From the NCBI RefSeq assembly GCF_020400655.1, contig NZ_JAINRC010000002.1, positions 590,010 through 654,009 of the forward strand: a DNA stretch of 64,000 nucleotides, read 5' to 3'. This DNA comes from Streptomyces spinosus. Lineage in GTDB: Bacteria > Actinomycetota > Actinomycetes > Streptomycetales > Streptomycetaceae. A program made the position numbers and the translations under genes. Position 1 is the stretch's first letter; each line of letters starts with the position of its first letter. A model generated the notes under the pieces. That model had not been told where the DNA came from, ran no database searches, and saw only the letters and a program-made list of their open reading frames with translations. This document shows positions 8,511 through 18,107 of this stretch, piece by piece.

Positions 8511-10765
8511 GCCGGACGCCTCTGGACACGGTCGAGCACGCGGCCGCGACCCCCGACGTCGAGCTGCCCTGGGCCGAACTCGGCCTGAAGAAGGACGAGT
8601 ACGAGCGGGTGGTGGAGATCCTCGGCCGCCGCCCCACCGGCGCCGAACTCGCCATGTACTCGGTCATGTGGTCCGAGCACTGCTCGTACAAGTCCTCCAA
8701 GGTCCACCTGCGCCAGTTCGGCGAGAAGGCGCCGCAGAGCGACGCGCTGCTCGTCGGCATCGGCGAGAACGCCGGTGTGGTGGACGTCGGCCAGGGCTAC
8801 GCCGTCACCTTCAAGGTCGAGTCGCACAACCACCCGTCGTACGTCGAGCCCTACCAGGGCGCGGCCACGGGTGTCGGCGGCATCGTCCGCGACATCATCG
8901 CGATGGGCGCCCGCCCGGTCGCGGTCGTCGACCCGCTCCGCTTCGGCGCGGCCGACCACCCCGACACCAAGCGCGTCCTGCCCGGCGTGGTCGCGGGCAT
9001 CGGTGGCTACGGCAACTGCCTGGGCCTGCCCAACATCGGCGGCGAGGTCGTCTTCGACGCCTGCTACCAGGGCAACCCGCTGGTCAACGCCGGTGCCATC
9101 GGTGTGATGCGGCACGAGGACATCCACCTCGCGAAGGCCTCCGGCGCGGGCAACAAGGTCATCCTCTACGGCGCCCGGACCGGCGGCGACGGCATCGGCG
9201 GCGCGTCGATCCTGGCCTCCGAGACCTTCGACGACGCCAAGCCCTCGAAGCGGCCCGCCGTGCAGGTCGGCGACCCCTTCCAGGAGAAGCTGCTCATCGA
9301 GTGCACCCTGGAGGCGTTCCGGGAGAAGCTGGTCGTCGGCATCCAGGACCTCGGCGCGGCCGGTCTGTCCTGCGCCACCTCCGAGCTGGCCTCCAACGGC
9401 TCCGGCGGCATGCGCGTCACCCTGGACGACGTCCCGCTGCGCGACTCCACGCTCTCGCCCGAGGAGATCCTCATGAGCGAGTCGCAGGAGCGCATGTGCG
9501 CCGTCGTGGAGCCGGACAAGGTCGACCGCTTCCTGGAGATCTGCGAGAAGTGGGACGTCATCGCCACCGTCATCGGTGAGGTCACCGACGGCGACCGGCT
9601 GGAGATCTTCTGGCACGGCGAGAAGATCGTCGACGTCAACCCGCGCACGGTCGCGCACGAGGGCCCGGTCTACGAGCGCCCCTACGCGCGCCCCGAGTGG
9701 CAGGACGCCCTCCAGGCCGACGACGCGAACAAGCTGTCCCGCCCGGAGACGGGTGAGGAGCTGAAGGCGCAGGTCCTGAAGCTGGTCGGTTCGCCGAACC
9801 AGGCCTCCAAGAAGTGGATCACCTCCCAGTACGACCACTTCGTGCAGGGCAACACCGTCCTCGCCCAGCCGGAGGACTCCGGCATGATCCGCGTGGACGA
9901 GGAGACCGGTCTCGGCGTCGCCATCGCGACGGACGGCAACGGCCGCTACGCCAAGCTGGACCCGTACACGGGCGCCCAACTGGCGCTGGCGGAGGCCTAC
10001 CGCAACGTGGCCACCACCGGCGCCAAGCCCCTCGCGGTCTCCGACTGCCTGAACTTCGGCTCGCCCGAGGACCCGGCGGTCATGTGGCAGTTCGCGGAGG
10101 CCGTGCGCGGTCTCGCCGACGGCTGCCTCCAGCTCGGCACCCCGGTGACCGGCGGCAACGTCTCGCTCTACAACCAGACCGGCGAGGCCGCCATCCACCC
10201 GACCCCGGTGGTCGCCGTGCTCGGCGTGATCGACGACGTCGCCCGCCGCACCCCGGTCGCCTTCCAGGAGGAGGGCCAGCTGATCTACCTCCTCGGCGAC
10301 ACCCGGGAGGAGTTCGGCGGCTCGGCCTGGTCGCAGGTGATCCACGACCACCTGGGCGGTCTGCCCCCGCAGGTGGACCTGGAGCGCGAGCGCCTGCTGG
10401 CCGAGATCCTGATCTCCGCCTCCCGCGACGGCATGATCGACTCCGCGCACGACCTGTCCGACGGCGGTCTGGTGCAGGCCGTGGTGGAGTCCGCGCTGCT
10501 CGGCGGCAAGGGCGCGCGTCTGGTCGTACCCGACGGCCTGGACGCCTTCACCTTCCTGTTCTCCGAGTCGGCCGGCCGCGCGATCGTCGCCGTGCCGCGC
10601 TCGGAGGAGGTCCGCTTCAACGACATGTGCGGTGCGCGCGGTCTGCCGGCCACCCGTATCGGTGTCGTCGACGGCGACGCGGTCGAGGTGCAGGGCGAGT
10701 TCTCCCTCCCCCTCGCCGAGCTGCGCGAGGCCCACGAGGGCACGATCCCGGCGCTGCTGGCGTAG
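8507..10765 (+). CDS. purL: Phosphoribosylformylglycinamidine synthase subunit PurL
   Basis: The 752-residue synthetase subunit of FGAM synthase (FGAR + ATP + NH3 to FGAM). It has the short form typical of purSQL organisms, with two AIRS-like halves. The ATG at 8507 overlaps the purQ stop. Visible motifs include [12 protein letters not shown] near residue 55, VESHNHPS near 105, [26 protein letters not shown], and in the second half ATDGNGRY and [10 protein letters not shown]. It is followed by a strong terminator hairpin, so purSQL forms a closed transcription unit separate from purFM. Confidence 0.97.
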   Translation: MSRTPLDTVEHAAATPDVELPWAELGLKKDEYERVVEILGRRPTGAELAMYSVMWSEHCSYKSSKVHLRQFGEKAPQSDALLVGIGENAGVVDVGQGYAVTFKVESHNHPSYVEPYQGAATGVGGIVRDIIAMGARPVAVVDPLRFGAADHPDTKRVLPGVVAGIGGYGNCLGLPNIGGEVVFDACYQGNPLVNAGAIGVMRHEDIHLAKASGAGNKVILYGARTGGDGIGGASILASETFDDAKPSKRPAVQVGDPFQEKLLIECTLEAFREKLVVGIQDLGAAGLSCATSELASNGSGGMRVTLDDVPLRDSTLSPEEILMSESQERMCAVVEPDKVDRFLEICEKWDVIATVIGEVTDGDRLEIFWHGEKIVDVNPRTVAHEGPVYERPYARPEWQDALQADDANKLSRPETGEELKAQVLKLVGSPNQASKKWITSQYDHFVQGNTVLAQPEDSGMIRVDEETGLGVAIATDGNGRYAKLDPYTGAQLALAEAYRNVATTGAKPLAVSDCLNFGSPEDPAVMWQFAEAVRGLADGCLQLGTPVTGGNVSLYNQTGEAAIHPTPVVAVLGVIDDVARRTPVAFQEEGQLIYLLGDTREEFGGSAWSQVIHDHLGGLPPQVDLERERLLAEILISASRDGMIDSAHDLSDGGLVQAVVESALLGGKGARLVVPDGLDAFTFLFSESAGRAIVAVPRSEEVRFNDMCGARGLPATRIGVVDGDAVEVQGEFSLPLAELREAHEGTIPALLA

Positions 10766-10798
10766 CGCGTCCAGGGGCCACGGCCCGTACGGCACGCC

Positions 10799-10836
10799 GA
10801 AGCCCCCGCCCGGACCCGTGTCCCGGCGGGGGCTTC
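10799..10836 (+). terminator. purSQL terminator
   Basis: A 12-bp GC stem (gaagcccccgcc / ggcgggggcttc) with a 14-base loop lies 33 bases after the purL stop. Confidence 0.75.
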
Positions 10837-10924
10837 CCGGTTCACCGGGCATGGTTCCCAGGCCCCTGCCCGGCGGGGCCGCCGCCGGGACCCGGCAGGC
10901 CGGCGGCGAAGGTTCGGGAAGCCT

Positions 10925-11194
10925 CGTCGGCCGCAGGCGTAAGCGTGTGCGGCGCGGGGAAACCGGTCGTCGACCTGGCCACCTGCCCCGTGGGCGGACG
11001 AGGCCAGGTCACCGCCCCGGCCTCGTCCGCCCGGTACCCGCTCCTCGACAACGTCGAGGGCATGGCCCTCGGCGCCCCCCTGGACATCCGGTCACCACAA
11101 GGGCCGGCACCCGCTGTACCTGGTCTCCGACGACAACGACAGCGACGACCAGATCACCCGTCTCTACTCGCTCGCGGTCAGGCCGCGCCCGTGA
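10925..11194 (+). pseudogene. Remnant of a phytase-like esterase (C-terminal end)
   Basis: This stretch reads as the last part of an esterase-like activity-of-phytase family protein, but in two frames. The first frame gives KPVVDLATCP ... YPLLDNVEGMALGAPLD (about 10964-11083). The second frame then gives HHKGRHPLYLVSDDNDSDD ... LYSLAVRPRP and stop at 11194. One extra base near 11084-11086 (after GAPLD) breaks the reading frame. The DNVEG and LVSDDN motifs are the family's C-terminal signature. No N-terminal part is found between here and purL, so only the tail survives. Family assignment is by recall of the motifs. Confidence 0.65.
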
Positions 11195-11232
11195 ATCGCG
11201 GTGGAGCCGAGCCCGGGACTAGGGTCACCGCC

Positions 11233-12030
11233 ATGCCCACGGCCAGGAAACGCACCAGGACCTACGACCCCGCCAGGACCCGTACGGCGGTCCTCGCCCA
11301 GCTCACCCACGTGCGGGACGCCGTCCGCACCCTCGGCCCCGACCAACTCGGCCTCCCCACCCGGCTCGACGCCTGGACCGTACGGGACCTGATCGCGCAC
11401 ATCGCCATGGCCGTCACCGCGGTCCAGCGGGGCCTGGAGCGGCCCGCCCCGCCCCGGCAGACCGTCACCGTCGTCGAGTGGGCGTTCTCCACCGGGTCGC
11501 GCGCCGGCGCCATCGCCGACCACACCCGGGACCTCGCCGCCGCCCACCCGGACCCCGGCGCCCACCTCGCCGACGCCGACCGGAGCCTGCGCGCCCTGCT
11601 GGAGGAGCACCCCGGCAGCCGGCTGCTGGACACCAGCGCGGGCGCCCTGCCGCTGGACGACTACCTCGTCACCCGCGCCGTCGAACTCGTCGTCCACACC
11701 GACGACCTGAACGCCGCCGTCCCCGCTCTGGAGGTGCCGTACGACCGGCAGGCCCTGGCCGCCGCCACCCGGCTGCTCGCCGACGCCCTCGCGGCGAAGG
11801 CGCCCGGCGGCTCCACCGAGGTGCGGGTGCCGCCGTTCGCGGTCGTGCAGTGCGTCGAGGGCCCCCGGCACACCCGGGGCACCCCGCCCAACGTCGTGGA
11901 GACCGACCCGCTGACCTGGATCCGGCTCGCCACCGGCCGTACGGCCTGGGCCGACGCGCTGGCCGCCGCCGAGGTCAGCGCCAGCGGGGAGCGCGCGGAC
12001 ATCGGAGGGCTGCTGCCGGTCATGGCGTAG
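11233..12030 (+). CDS. Maleylpyruvate isomerase/DinB-like, sterol-carrier family protein
   Basis: A 265-residue soluble protein. The N-terminal half has the helical DinB/mycothiol-dependent fold, with the characteristic LDAWTVRDLIAHIA (about residues 42-55) and later DDYLVTRAVELVVHTDDL (about 140-157), whose His and Asp match the metal-binding positions of the family. The C-terminal 80 residues resemble the small SCP2-like extension (PLTWIRLATGR). Members of the family include mycothiol-dependent isomerases, but most Streptomyces copies have no known substrate. It lies between purL and purF in a short group unrelated to purine synthesis. A gene of this type is usual at this position in Streptomyces (recall). 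Confidence 0.8.
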   Translation: MPTARKRTRTYDPARTRTAVLAQLTHVRDAVRTLGPDQLGLPTRLDAWTVRDLIAHIAMAVTAVQRGLERPAPPRQTVTVVEWAFSTGSRAGAIADHTRDLAAAHPDPGAHLADADRSLRALLEEHPGSRLLDTSAGALPLDDYLVTRAVELVVHTDDLNAAVPALEVPYDRQALAAATRLLADALAAKAPGGSTEVRVPPFAVVQCVEGPRHTRGTPPNVVETDPLTWIRLATGRTAWADALAAAEVSASGERADIGGLLPVMA

Positions 12031-12066
12031 CCGGAACCGGGTCCCGCCGGGACACGTCGAACCACC

Positions 12067-12522
12067 ATGAACCGGTACAAGCAGCGCGTGACCCTGGCGG
12101 TGGCCGCCGTGCTTCTCCCGTTCACGGTGGCCTGCGGCGGCGGGAAGGCGGAGAGTGGAGCGGTGAGCGTCCAGCAGCCGGTGACCGGGACCGACTGGCG
12201 GGTCGACGGCATCACCGTCGGCACCACCACCCGGCACGCGCCCGCCACCGCCCGCCTCCGCATCGACGAGGACGGCAAGGCGGGCGGCAACCTGGGCTGC
12301 AACCACTTCAGCGCCCGCGCCACCGTGCGCGGGGACCGCATCACCCTCGGCGACCTGCGCACGACCAGGATGGCCTGCGGCGAGGAGCGCATGGACTTCG
12401 AACGCGCCCTCGCGCGCATCCTCACCACCGGCACGCTCACCGCCAGGGCGGAGGACGGCAAGGCGACGCTCACCGACGGCGACGGCGACCGCGTCCACCT
12501 CAGCCGGGACGCCTCCGGATGA
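12067..12522 (+). CDS. META-domain (HslJ-like) lipoprotein
   Basis: A 151-residue exported protein. An N-terminal signal MNRYKQRVTLAVAAVLLP is followed by the lipobox FTVAC with Cys at about residue 23, so it should be anchored to the outer face of the membrane. The rest is a META/HslJ domain with the family pattern GGNLGCNHFSARA (about 75-87) and RMACGEERMDFERAL (about 100-114). META domains occur in heat-shock lipoprotein HslJ and in protease inhibitors. The role here is unknown. It begins 36 bases after the previous gene and may be co-transcribed with it. Confidence 0.85.
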   Translation: MNRYKQRVTLAVAAVLLPFTVACGGGKAESGAVSVQQPVTGTDWRVDGITVGTTTRHAPATARLRIDEDGKAGGNLGCNHFSARATVRGDRITLGDLRTTRMACGEERMDFERALARILTTGTLTARAEDGKATLTDGDGDRVHLSRDASG

Positions 12523-12631
12523 TGTGCGACACCTCACTCACGAAGACGGCGAAGGCGCCCGTGACCGGCCCGTACGGCCCGCCCGGAGCCCCCGGTCGCC
12601 GATGAAGAACAGGGCTGACCAGGGCAAACGC

Positions 12632-12653
12632 GGAATCCCCCAAGGGGATCCCG
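12632..12653 (+). terminator. Short hairpin before the purF promoter
   Basis: An imperfect stem around ggaatcccc-caa-ggggatccc could end the upstream lipoprotein transcript ahead of the purF promoter. Confidence 0.4.
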
Positions 12654-12710
12654 ACCGGACGGACCGTTACGGGCGCGTATCCCCAATTCGGACCAGTGGT
12701 CGACCTCGCC

Positions 12711-12724
12711 TACACTCGGTTGCG
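12711..12724 (+). promoter_or_regulatory. purF -10 element and leaderless start
   Basis: TACACT at 12711-12716 lies seven bases before the purF GTG, and no ribosome-binding purine run separates them. A transcript starting at or next to the GTG would be leaderless, which is common in Streptomyces. A clear -35 is not visible. Confidence 0.5.
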
Positions 12725-14253
12725 TGCCACGTGGTGACGGTCGACTCAATCACGATCTGCTTCCCGGCGAGAAGGGCCCCCAGGACGCTTGCGGCGTCTT
12801 CGGCGTCTGGGCTCCGGGTGAAGAGGTCGCAAAGCTCACGTACTTCGGGCTCTACGCCCTCCAGCACCGGGGTCAGGAATCCGCGGGAATCGCGGTCAGC
12901 AACGGCTCCCAGATCCTCGTCTTCAAGGACATGGGCCTGGTCTCCCAGGTCTTCGACGAGACCTCGCTCGGTTCGCTCCAGGGTCACATCGCGGTCGGAC
13001 ACGCCCGCTACTCGACCACCGGCGCCTCCGTGTGGGAGAACGCCCAGCCGACGTTCCGTGCCACCGCGCACGGTTCGATCGCGCTCGGCCACAACGGCAA
13101 CCTGGTCAACACGGCGCAGCTCGCCGAGATGGTCGCCGACCTGCCCAACGACAACAACAGCCGCTCCACCCGGGTCGCGGCCACCAACGACACCGACCTG
13201 CTGACGGCCCTGCTGGCCGCCCAGGTCGACGAGGACGGCAAGCCGCTGACCATCGAGGAGGCCGCGCACGCGGTCCTCCCCAAGGTCAGGGGTGCCTTCT
13301 CCCTCGTCTTCATGGACGAGCACACCCTCTACGCCGCCCGTGACCCGCAGGGCATCCGCCCGCTGGTCCTCGGCCGGCTGGAGCGCGGCTGGGTGGTCGC
13401 CTCCGAGACCGCCGCGCTGGACATCACCGGCGCCAGCTTCGTCCGCGAGATCGAGCCGGGCGAGTTCGTCGCCATCGACGAGAACGGCCTGCGCAGCTCC
13501 CGATTCGCGGAAGCGAAGCCCAAGGGCTGTGTCTTCGAGTACGTGTACCTGGCCCGTCCGGACACCGACATCGCCGGCCGGAACGTCTACCTCTCCCGCG
13601 TGGAGATGGGCCGCCGGCTGGCCAAGGAAGCCCCCGTAGAGGCCGATCTGGTCATAGCGACCCCGGAGTCCGGCACCCCGGCCGCCATCGGCTACGCGGA
13701 GGCCTCCGGCATCCCCTTCGGCGCGGGTCTGGTGAAGAACGCGTACGTGGGCCGTACGTTCATCCAGCCCTCGCAGACCATCCGCCAGCTGGGCATCCGG
13801 CTGAAGCTGAACCCGCTGAAGGAAGTCATCAAGGGCAAGCGCCTGGTCGTCGTCGACGACTCGATCGTGCGCGGCAACACGCAGCGGGCCCTGGTCCGCA
13901 TGCTCCGCGAGGCCGGCGCCGCCGAGGTCCACATCCGGATCTCCTCCCCGCCCGTGAAGTGGCCCTGCTTCTTCGGCATCGACTTCGCCACCCGCGCGGA
14001 GCTGATCGCCAACGGCATGACCATCGAGGAGATCGGCACCAGCCTCGGCGCCGACTCGCTGGCCTACATCTCCATCGACGGCATGATCGAGGCGACCACG
14101 ATCGCCAAGCCGAACCTGTGCCGCGCCTGCTTCGACGGCGAGTACCCGATGGAGCTGCCGGACCCGGAGCTGCTCGGCAAGCAGCTGCTGGAGACCGAGC
14201 TGGCGGCCGGTCCGGCCGCGACCGCGGCGACCGACGCGATCCGCCGCCCGTAA
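12724..14253 (+). CDS. purF: Amidophosphoribosyltransferase
   Basis: The first committed step of purine synthesis (PRPP + glutamine to phosphoribosylamine). The 509-residue protein carries a short propeptide. The nucleophile is Cys23 in QDACGVFGVW, exposed after processing, as in the Bacillus-type enzyme. The Ntn glutaminase half is followed by the PRTase half with the PRPP loop VVVDDSIVRGNT (about residue 375). Cysteines in WPCFFGID and NLCRACFDG fit the Fe-S cluster of the Bacillus type. The GTG start is leaderless by appearance. It forms an operon with purM. Confidence 0.97.
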   Translation: MPRGDGRLNHDLLPGEKGPQDACGVFGVWAPGEEVAKLTYFGLYALQHRGQESAGIAVSNGSQILVFKDMGLVSQVFDETSLGSLQGHIAVGHARYSTTGASVWENAQPTFRATAHGSIALGHNGNLVNTAQLAEMVADLPNDNNSRSTRVAATNDTDLLTALLAAQVDEDGKPLTIEEAAHAVLPKVRGAFSLVFMDEHTLYAARDPQGIRPLVLGRLERGWVVASETAALDITGASFVREIEPGEFVAIDENGLRSSRFAEAKPKGCVFEYVYLARPDTDIAGRNVYLSRVEMGRRLAKEAPVEADLVIATPESGTPAAIGYAEASGIPFGAGLVKNAYVGRTFIQPSQTIRQLGIRLKLNPLKEVIKGKRLVVVDDSIVRGNTQRALVRMLREAGAAEVHIRISSPPVKWPCFFGIDFATRAELIANGMTIEEIGTSLGADSLAYISIDGMIEATTIAKPNLCRACFDGEYPMELPDPELLGKQLLETELAAGPAATAATDAIRRP

Positions 14254-14285
14254 GTTCTGCCGTACGACACGAAGGTTCTCACCCC

Positions 14286-15353
14286 ATGTCTGAGACGACT
14301 GGTGCCAGCTACGCAGCCGCGGGCGTCGACATCGAAGCGGGAGACCGCGCCGTGGAGCTCATGAAGGAGTGGGTGAAGAAGACGCAGCGCCCGGAGGTCC
14401 TGGGCGGCCTGGGCGGCTTCGCCGGGCTCTTCGACGCCTCCGCGCTCAAGCGCTACGAGCGCCCGCTGCTCGCCTCCGCCACGGACGGCGTCGGCACGAA
14501 GGTCGACATCGCGCGCCGGATGGGCGTCTACGACACCATCGGCCACGACCTGGTCGCCATGGTCATGGACGACATCGTGGTGTCCGGCGCCGAGCCGCTG
14601 TTCATGACCGACTACATCTGCGTCGGCAAGGTGTACCCCGAGCGTGTCGCGGCCATCGTCAAGGGCATCGCGGAGGGCTGTGTGCTGGCCGGGTGCGCCC
14701 TGGTGGGCGGTGAGACGGCCGAACACCCCGGTCTGCTGGGCGAGGACGACTTCGACGTCGCCGGCGCCGGTACGGGCGTCGTGGAGGCCGACCGGCTGCT
14801 CGGCGCGGATCGCATCCGTACGGGTGACGCCGTGATCGCCATGGCGTCCTCCGGGCTCCACTCGAACGGGTACTCCCTGGTCCGCCACGTCCTGCTGAAC
14901 ACGGCGGGCCTGGCCCTGGAGTCGGAGGTGGCCGAGCTGGGCCGCACGCTCGGCGAGGAGCTGCTGGAGCCCACGAAGATCTACTCGCTGGACTGCCTGG
15001 CACTGACCCGCACGGCCGAGGTGCACGCCTTCAGCCACATCACCGGCGGCGGGCTCGCCGCGAACCTGGCCCGCGTCATCCCGGACGGGCTGCACGCCGT
15101 GGTCGACCGCTCCACCTGGACCCCGGGCGCGATCTTCGACCTGGTCGGGACGACCGGGAACGTGGAACGCCTGGAGCTGGAGAAGACCCTCAACATGGGC
15201 GTCGGCATGATGGCGATCGTCCCGGAGGAGTCCGCGGAGGTCGCCCTCGCGACGCTGGCCGACCGGGGTGTCGACGCCTGGGTCGCCGGTGAGATCACCG
15301 AGCGGGGCGAGAAGACGTCCGGCGCGGAGCTGGTGGGGGACTACGCGGTCTGA
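14286..15353 (+). CDS. purM: Phosphoribosylformylglycinamidine cyclo-ligase (AIR synthase)
   Basis: This enzyme closes the imidazole ring (FGAM + ATP to AIR). The 355-residue protein has full PurM features: GGFAGLFD near residue 44, LLASATDGVGTK (about 62-73), GHDLVAMVMDDIVVSGAEPLF, ALVGGETAEHPG (about 140-151) and ITGGGLAANLAR near 253. It begins 32 bases after purF with GAAGG about ten bases ahead of the ATG. It follows purF in one unit and is closed by the hairpin at 15374-15400. Confidence 0.97.
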   Translation: MSETTGASYAAAGVDIEAGDRAVELMKEWVKKTQRPEVLGGLGGFAGLFDASALKRYERPLLASATDGVGTKVDIARRMGVYDTIGHDLVAMVMDDIVVSGAEPLFMTDYICVGKVYPERVAAIVKGIAEGCVLAGCALVGGETAEHPGLLGEDDFDVAGAGTGVVEADRLLGADRIRTGDAVIAMASSGLHSNGYSLVRHVLLNTAGLALESEVAELGRTLGEELLEPTKIYSLDCLALTRTAEVHAFSHITGGGLAANLARVIPDGLHAVVDRSTWTPGAIFDLVGTTGNVERLELEKTLNMGVGMMAIVPEESAEVALATLADRGVDAWVAGEITERGEKTSGAELVGDYAV

Positions 15354-15373
15354 CCTCGCGGACAGCACAAGAG

Positions 15374-15400
15374 CCGGTCGGTGGCGGTGCCACCGACCGG
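15374..15400. terminator. Terminator between purM and the DUF3073 gene
   Basis: A perfect 11-bp stem ccggtcggtgg/ccaccgaccgg has a 5-base loop. It lies between convergent genes, so it can serve both. Confidence 0.8.
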
Positions 15401-15419
15401 ACTGGTGCTCAGTGCAAGG

Positions 15420-15668
15420 TCAAGCGCCTCGACGGTGCTGTGCGGGACCTTCGTCCTCGTCCTCGTCGTCCTCATAGAGGTCGGCGTAGCGGGAGTACAG
15501 GTCGTCGTCGTCATGCTCATCGTCCGTGAAGCGGTCGCCGTTCGGCGACTGGTTCGACGTCGATGCGCCCAGCTCCTCGGCCAGGCGTGACAGGTCAGTC
15601 CCGCCGCTGTTGTACTTCAGCTGGCGGGCGACCTTCGTCTGCTTGGCCTTGGCCCGGCCGCGCCCCAT
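15420..15668 (-). CDS. DUF3073 family protein
   Basis: An 82-residue protein of a family found throughout actinobacteria. The N-terminal half is basic and conserved (MGRGRAKAKQTKVARQLKY, about 1-19). The C-terminal half is strongly acidic (DDEHDDDDLYSRYADLYEDDEDEDE). A basic head with an acidic tail suggests a nucleic-acid or ribosome-associated protein, but no function is established. It converges on purM across a shared hairpin. Confidence 0.9.
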   Translation of the reverse strand: MGRGRAKAKQTKVARQLKYNSGGTDLSRLAEELGASTSNQSPNGDRFTDDEHDDDDLYSRYADLYEDDEDEDEGPAQHRRGA

Positions 15669-15957
15669 GGCTCGACCCCCTCAACGACGGGGCTCGACGG
15701 CCCCAGAGTCTGACACGCGTTCATGATCTGGAACGGACTCTCAGAGAGAGGCCGGTCCGTAGGGCTTCCACGGTACCTGAGCCCGCGCCCATACGGTACG
15801 TCGCCCGCAGCACGCGCGTCTGCCCAGGACCTTCGAGGCGCCCTGTCCTCGCTGGTCAGTGGCGATTTTAACCACTTATCGGGGAACGACCCGCCGGTGG
15901 GAGTGAGAGTTCTCTCGAAGTTCCCGCCGACGGGTACCGCTCATGTGTGCGATCGGC

Positions 15958-17064
15958 TCAGTGTGCGACCCGGGTCGCGCGGGCGTCTGCCATCCGCTGC
16001 TCGGCGATCCGGTCGGCCGCGGCGGCCGGCGGAATGCCGTCTTCCTTCGCACGCGCGAATATGGCCAGCGTGGTGTCGAAGATCCTCGCCGCCTTCGCCC
16101 TGCACCGGTCGAAGTCGAACCCGTTCAGCTCGTCGGCCACCTGGATCACCCCGCCGGCGTTCACCACGTAGTCCGGCGCGTAGAGGATCCCGCGGTCGGC
16201 GAGGTCCTTCTCCACGCCCGGGTGGGCCAGCTGGTTGTTGGCCGCACCGCAGACCACCCTGGCGGTGAGCACCGGGACGCTGTCGTCGTTCAGGGCGCCG
16301 CCGAGGGCGCAGGGAGCGTAGATGTCGAGCCCGTCGACCCGGATCAGGTCCTCGGTGGTGGCCACGGCCGTCACTCCGGCGGGGTACTGCTCGAGGATCC
16401 GCTGGACGGCGTCCACGCGCACGTCCGTGATCACGACCTCGGCGCCCTCGTCCCGCAGGTGCTTCACCAGGTGGTGGCCGACCTTGCCGACGCCGGCGAT
16501 GCCGACCTTGCGACCGCGCAGCGAGGGGTCCCCCCACAGGTGCTGGGCGGAGGCGCGCATGCCCTGGTAGACGCCGAAGGCGGTGAGCACGGAGGAGTCG
16601 CCGGCGCCGCCGTTCTCGGGGGAGCGGCCGGTGGTCCAGCGGCACTCGCGGGCCACCACGTCCATGTCGGCGACGTACGTGCCGACGTCGCACGCGGTCA
16701 CGTAGCGGCCGCCGAGGGAGGCGACCATGCGGCCGTAGGCGAGGAGCAGCTCCTCGGTCTTGTCGCGCTCCGGATGGCCGATGATCACGGCCTTGCCACC
16801 GCCGTGGTCGAGCCCGGCCATGGCGTTCTTGTACGACATGCCACGCGCGAGGTTGAGGGCGTCCGCGACGGCCTCGGCCTCGGTCGCGTACGGGTAGAAG
16901 CGCGTGCCGCCGAGGGCGGGGCCCAGGGCGGTGGAGTGGATGGCGATCACGGCCTTGAGGCCGCTGGCGCGGTCCTGGCAGAGCACGACCTGCTCATGGC
17001 CGCCCTGGTCCGAGTGGAACAGGGTGTGCAGGACATCGGCAGGCGCGCCGGTTACGTCGGTCAC
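15958..17064 (-). CDS. vdh: Valine (Glu/Leu/Phe/Val) dehydrogenase
   Basis: A 368-residue NAD-dependent amino-acid dehydrogenase that oxidatively deaminates branched-chain amino acids and so supplies precursors for fatty acids and polyketides. The substrate domain has [13 protein letters not shown] (about 47-59) and [18 protein letters not shown] with the catalytic lysine. The Rossmann domain has [17 protein letters not shown] near residue 190. Gene order beside bldC matches the characterised Streptomyces vdh (recall). The start is GTG. It is divergent from the 280-residue gene across a 200-base gap. Confidence 0.93.
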   Translation of the reverse strand: MTDVTGAPADVLHTLFHSDQGGHEQVVLCQDRASGLKAVIAIHSTALGPALGGTRFYPYATEAEAVADALNLARGMSYKNAMAGLDHGGGKAVIIGHPERDKTEELLLAYGRMVASLGGRYVTACDVGTYVADMDVVARECRWTTGRSPENGGAGDSSVLTAFGVYQGMRASAQHLWGDPSLRGRKVGIAGVGKVGHHLVKHLRDEGAEVVITDVRVDAVQRILEQYPAGVTAVATTEDLIRVDGLDIYAPCALGGALNDDSVPVLTARVVCGAANNQLAHPGVEKDLADRGILYAPDYVVNAGGVIQVADELNGFDFDRCRAKAARIFDTTLAIFARAKEDGIPPAAAADRIAEQRMADARATRVAH

Positions 17065-17264
17065 TGTGGTGACTCCTGTGTACTAGCGGCGAGTGGGGTT
17101 CGGTCCCCGTACGGGTGGCGGGAAACCGTGGCATGAGCGTAGAGCCTCGGTTCCCTCACCGTCCGCGCAGTGCTAAGGATCACTCTCCGCGGCCCGCTGT
17201 GCACGTATGGGCGTGGCACGATTTGCAGTGGTTTCGAGCCGGGTCCGATGGGGAGGGAGCAGGC

Positions 17265-18107
17265 GTGCCGAAGGTGTCCTCCGTGGTCGTCCCCTATGCC
17301 GCGTACCTGCGCGTGTACGAGCCGCTCGGCGCCTTCCCGGAGCCGGAGCGCGGTCACTGGGCGCGCTACGCCCGCCGCTCCGACCGCCCCTCGTACCAGG
17401 ACGAGCTGCGTCGCTCCCTGGCCGGCCTGCTGCCGGTCCCGCCGATCGCGGTGCCGGTGCACGAGAGCGGCGACGCCTTCGTGCTGGAGGTCGACGGTGT
17501 GGTCTGCGTGTGTCCCTGGCGGACCCGGCTGCGGGGCTGGCAGGCCCTGGAGGAGCTGGCCGGGGAGCTGCCCCCGCCGGTGCTGGACGCGGTGCTGCCG
17601 CCGGTCGTGCGCCGGCAGGCCGCCCAGGACTACGAGCGCTGGCTCGCCCGCAACCCGGACGCCCGCCCGTGGATCCGCACGGCGACCTGGCAGGTGCCGC
17701 TGAACTGGTTCGTGCTGGTCTCGGACGAGGAGCGGCGGTACGACAAGGGGACCGCCGACGTGCCCCCGGTGCTGCGCTACCGCACGCCGATGGTGCAGGC
17801 CCGGCGCCGGGTGGCGCGGGCGCTGCGCACGCTGAGGGACAGCGTCGAGGAGGGCCCGCTGATCGACGGCCTGGTGGACGTCGGCCGCTGGCTGGAGGAG
17901 TTCCACCCGCGCTCACTGGTGGAGCTGGACTACGGCGGCCTGGTGCACGTGCTGCCGGCCGGCGAGCTGGAGGGCGACCACTCGGCGGCGGACGTGGCGG
18001 CCGGGATCGAGGCGCTGCGCCGGGGTGACGGGGTGGCGGCCGGTGAGGCGTACGGGCGCCTCGTGGAGCGGTGGCGGGCGGTACGGGACCGGCGCTCCGC
18101 GAACTGA
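17265..18107 (+). CDS. Conserved Streptomyces protein of unknown function
   Basis: A 280-residue soluble protein without membrane segments or recognisable catalytic motif. I chose the GTG at 17265 because GGGGAGGGAG lies just upstream. The sequence is rich in Arg, Glu and Trp, with PPVVRRQAAQDYERWLARN (about 105-123) and a central stretch WQVPLNWFVLVSDEERRY. A C-terminal helix pair lies around residues 170-270. It sits between vdh and bldC, as I recall for other Streptomyces. I do not recognise the family. Confidence 0.8.
   Translation: MPKVSSVVVPYAAYLRVYEPLGAFPEPERGHWARYARRSDRPSYQDELRRSLAGLLPVPPIAVPVHESGDAFVLEVDGVVCVCPWRTRLRGWQALEELAGELPPPVLDAVLPPVVRRQAAQDYERWLARNPDARPWIRTATWQVPLNWFVLVSDEERRYDKGTADVPPVLRYRTPMVQARRRVARALRTLRDSVEEGPLIDGLVDVGRWLEEFHPRSLVELDYGGLVHVLPAGELEGDHSAADVAAGIEALRRGDGVAAGEAYGRLVERWRAVRDRRSAN

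Noticed and set aside
8330..10852. An 840-codon minus-strand frame across purL
   Set aside because: It is a complement shadow of purL with low-complexity Gly/Val/Asp composition and no ribosome site.
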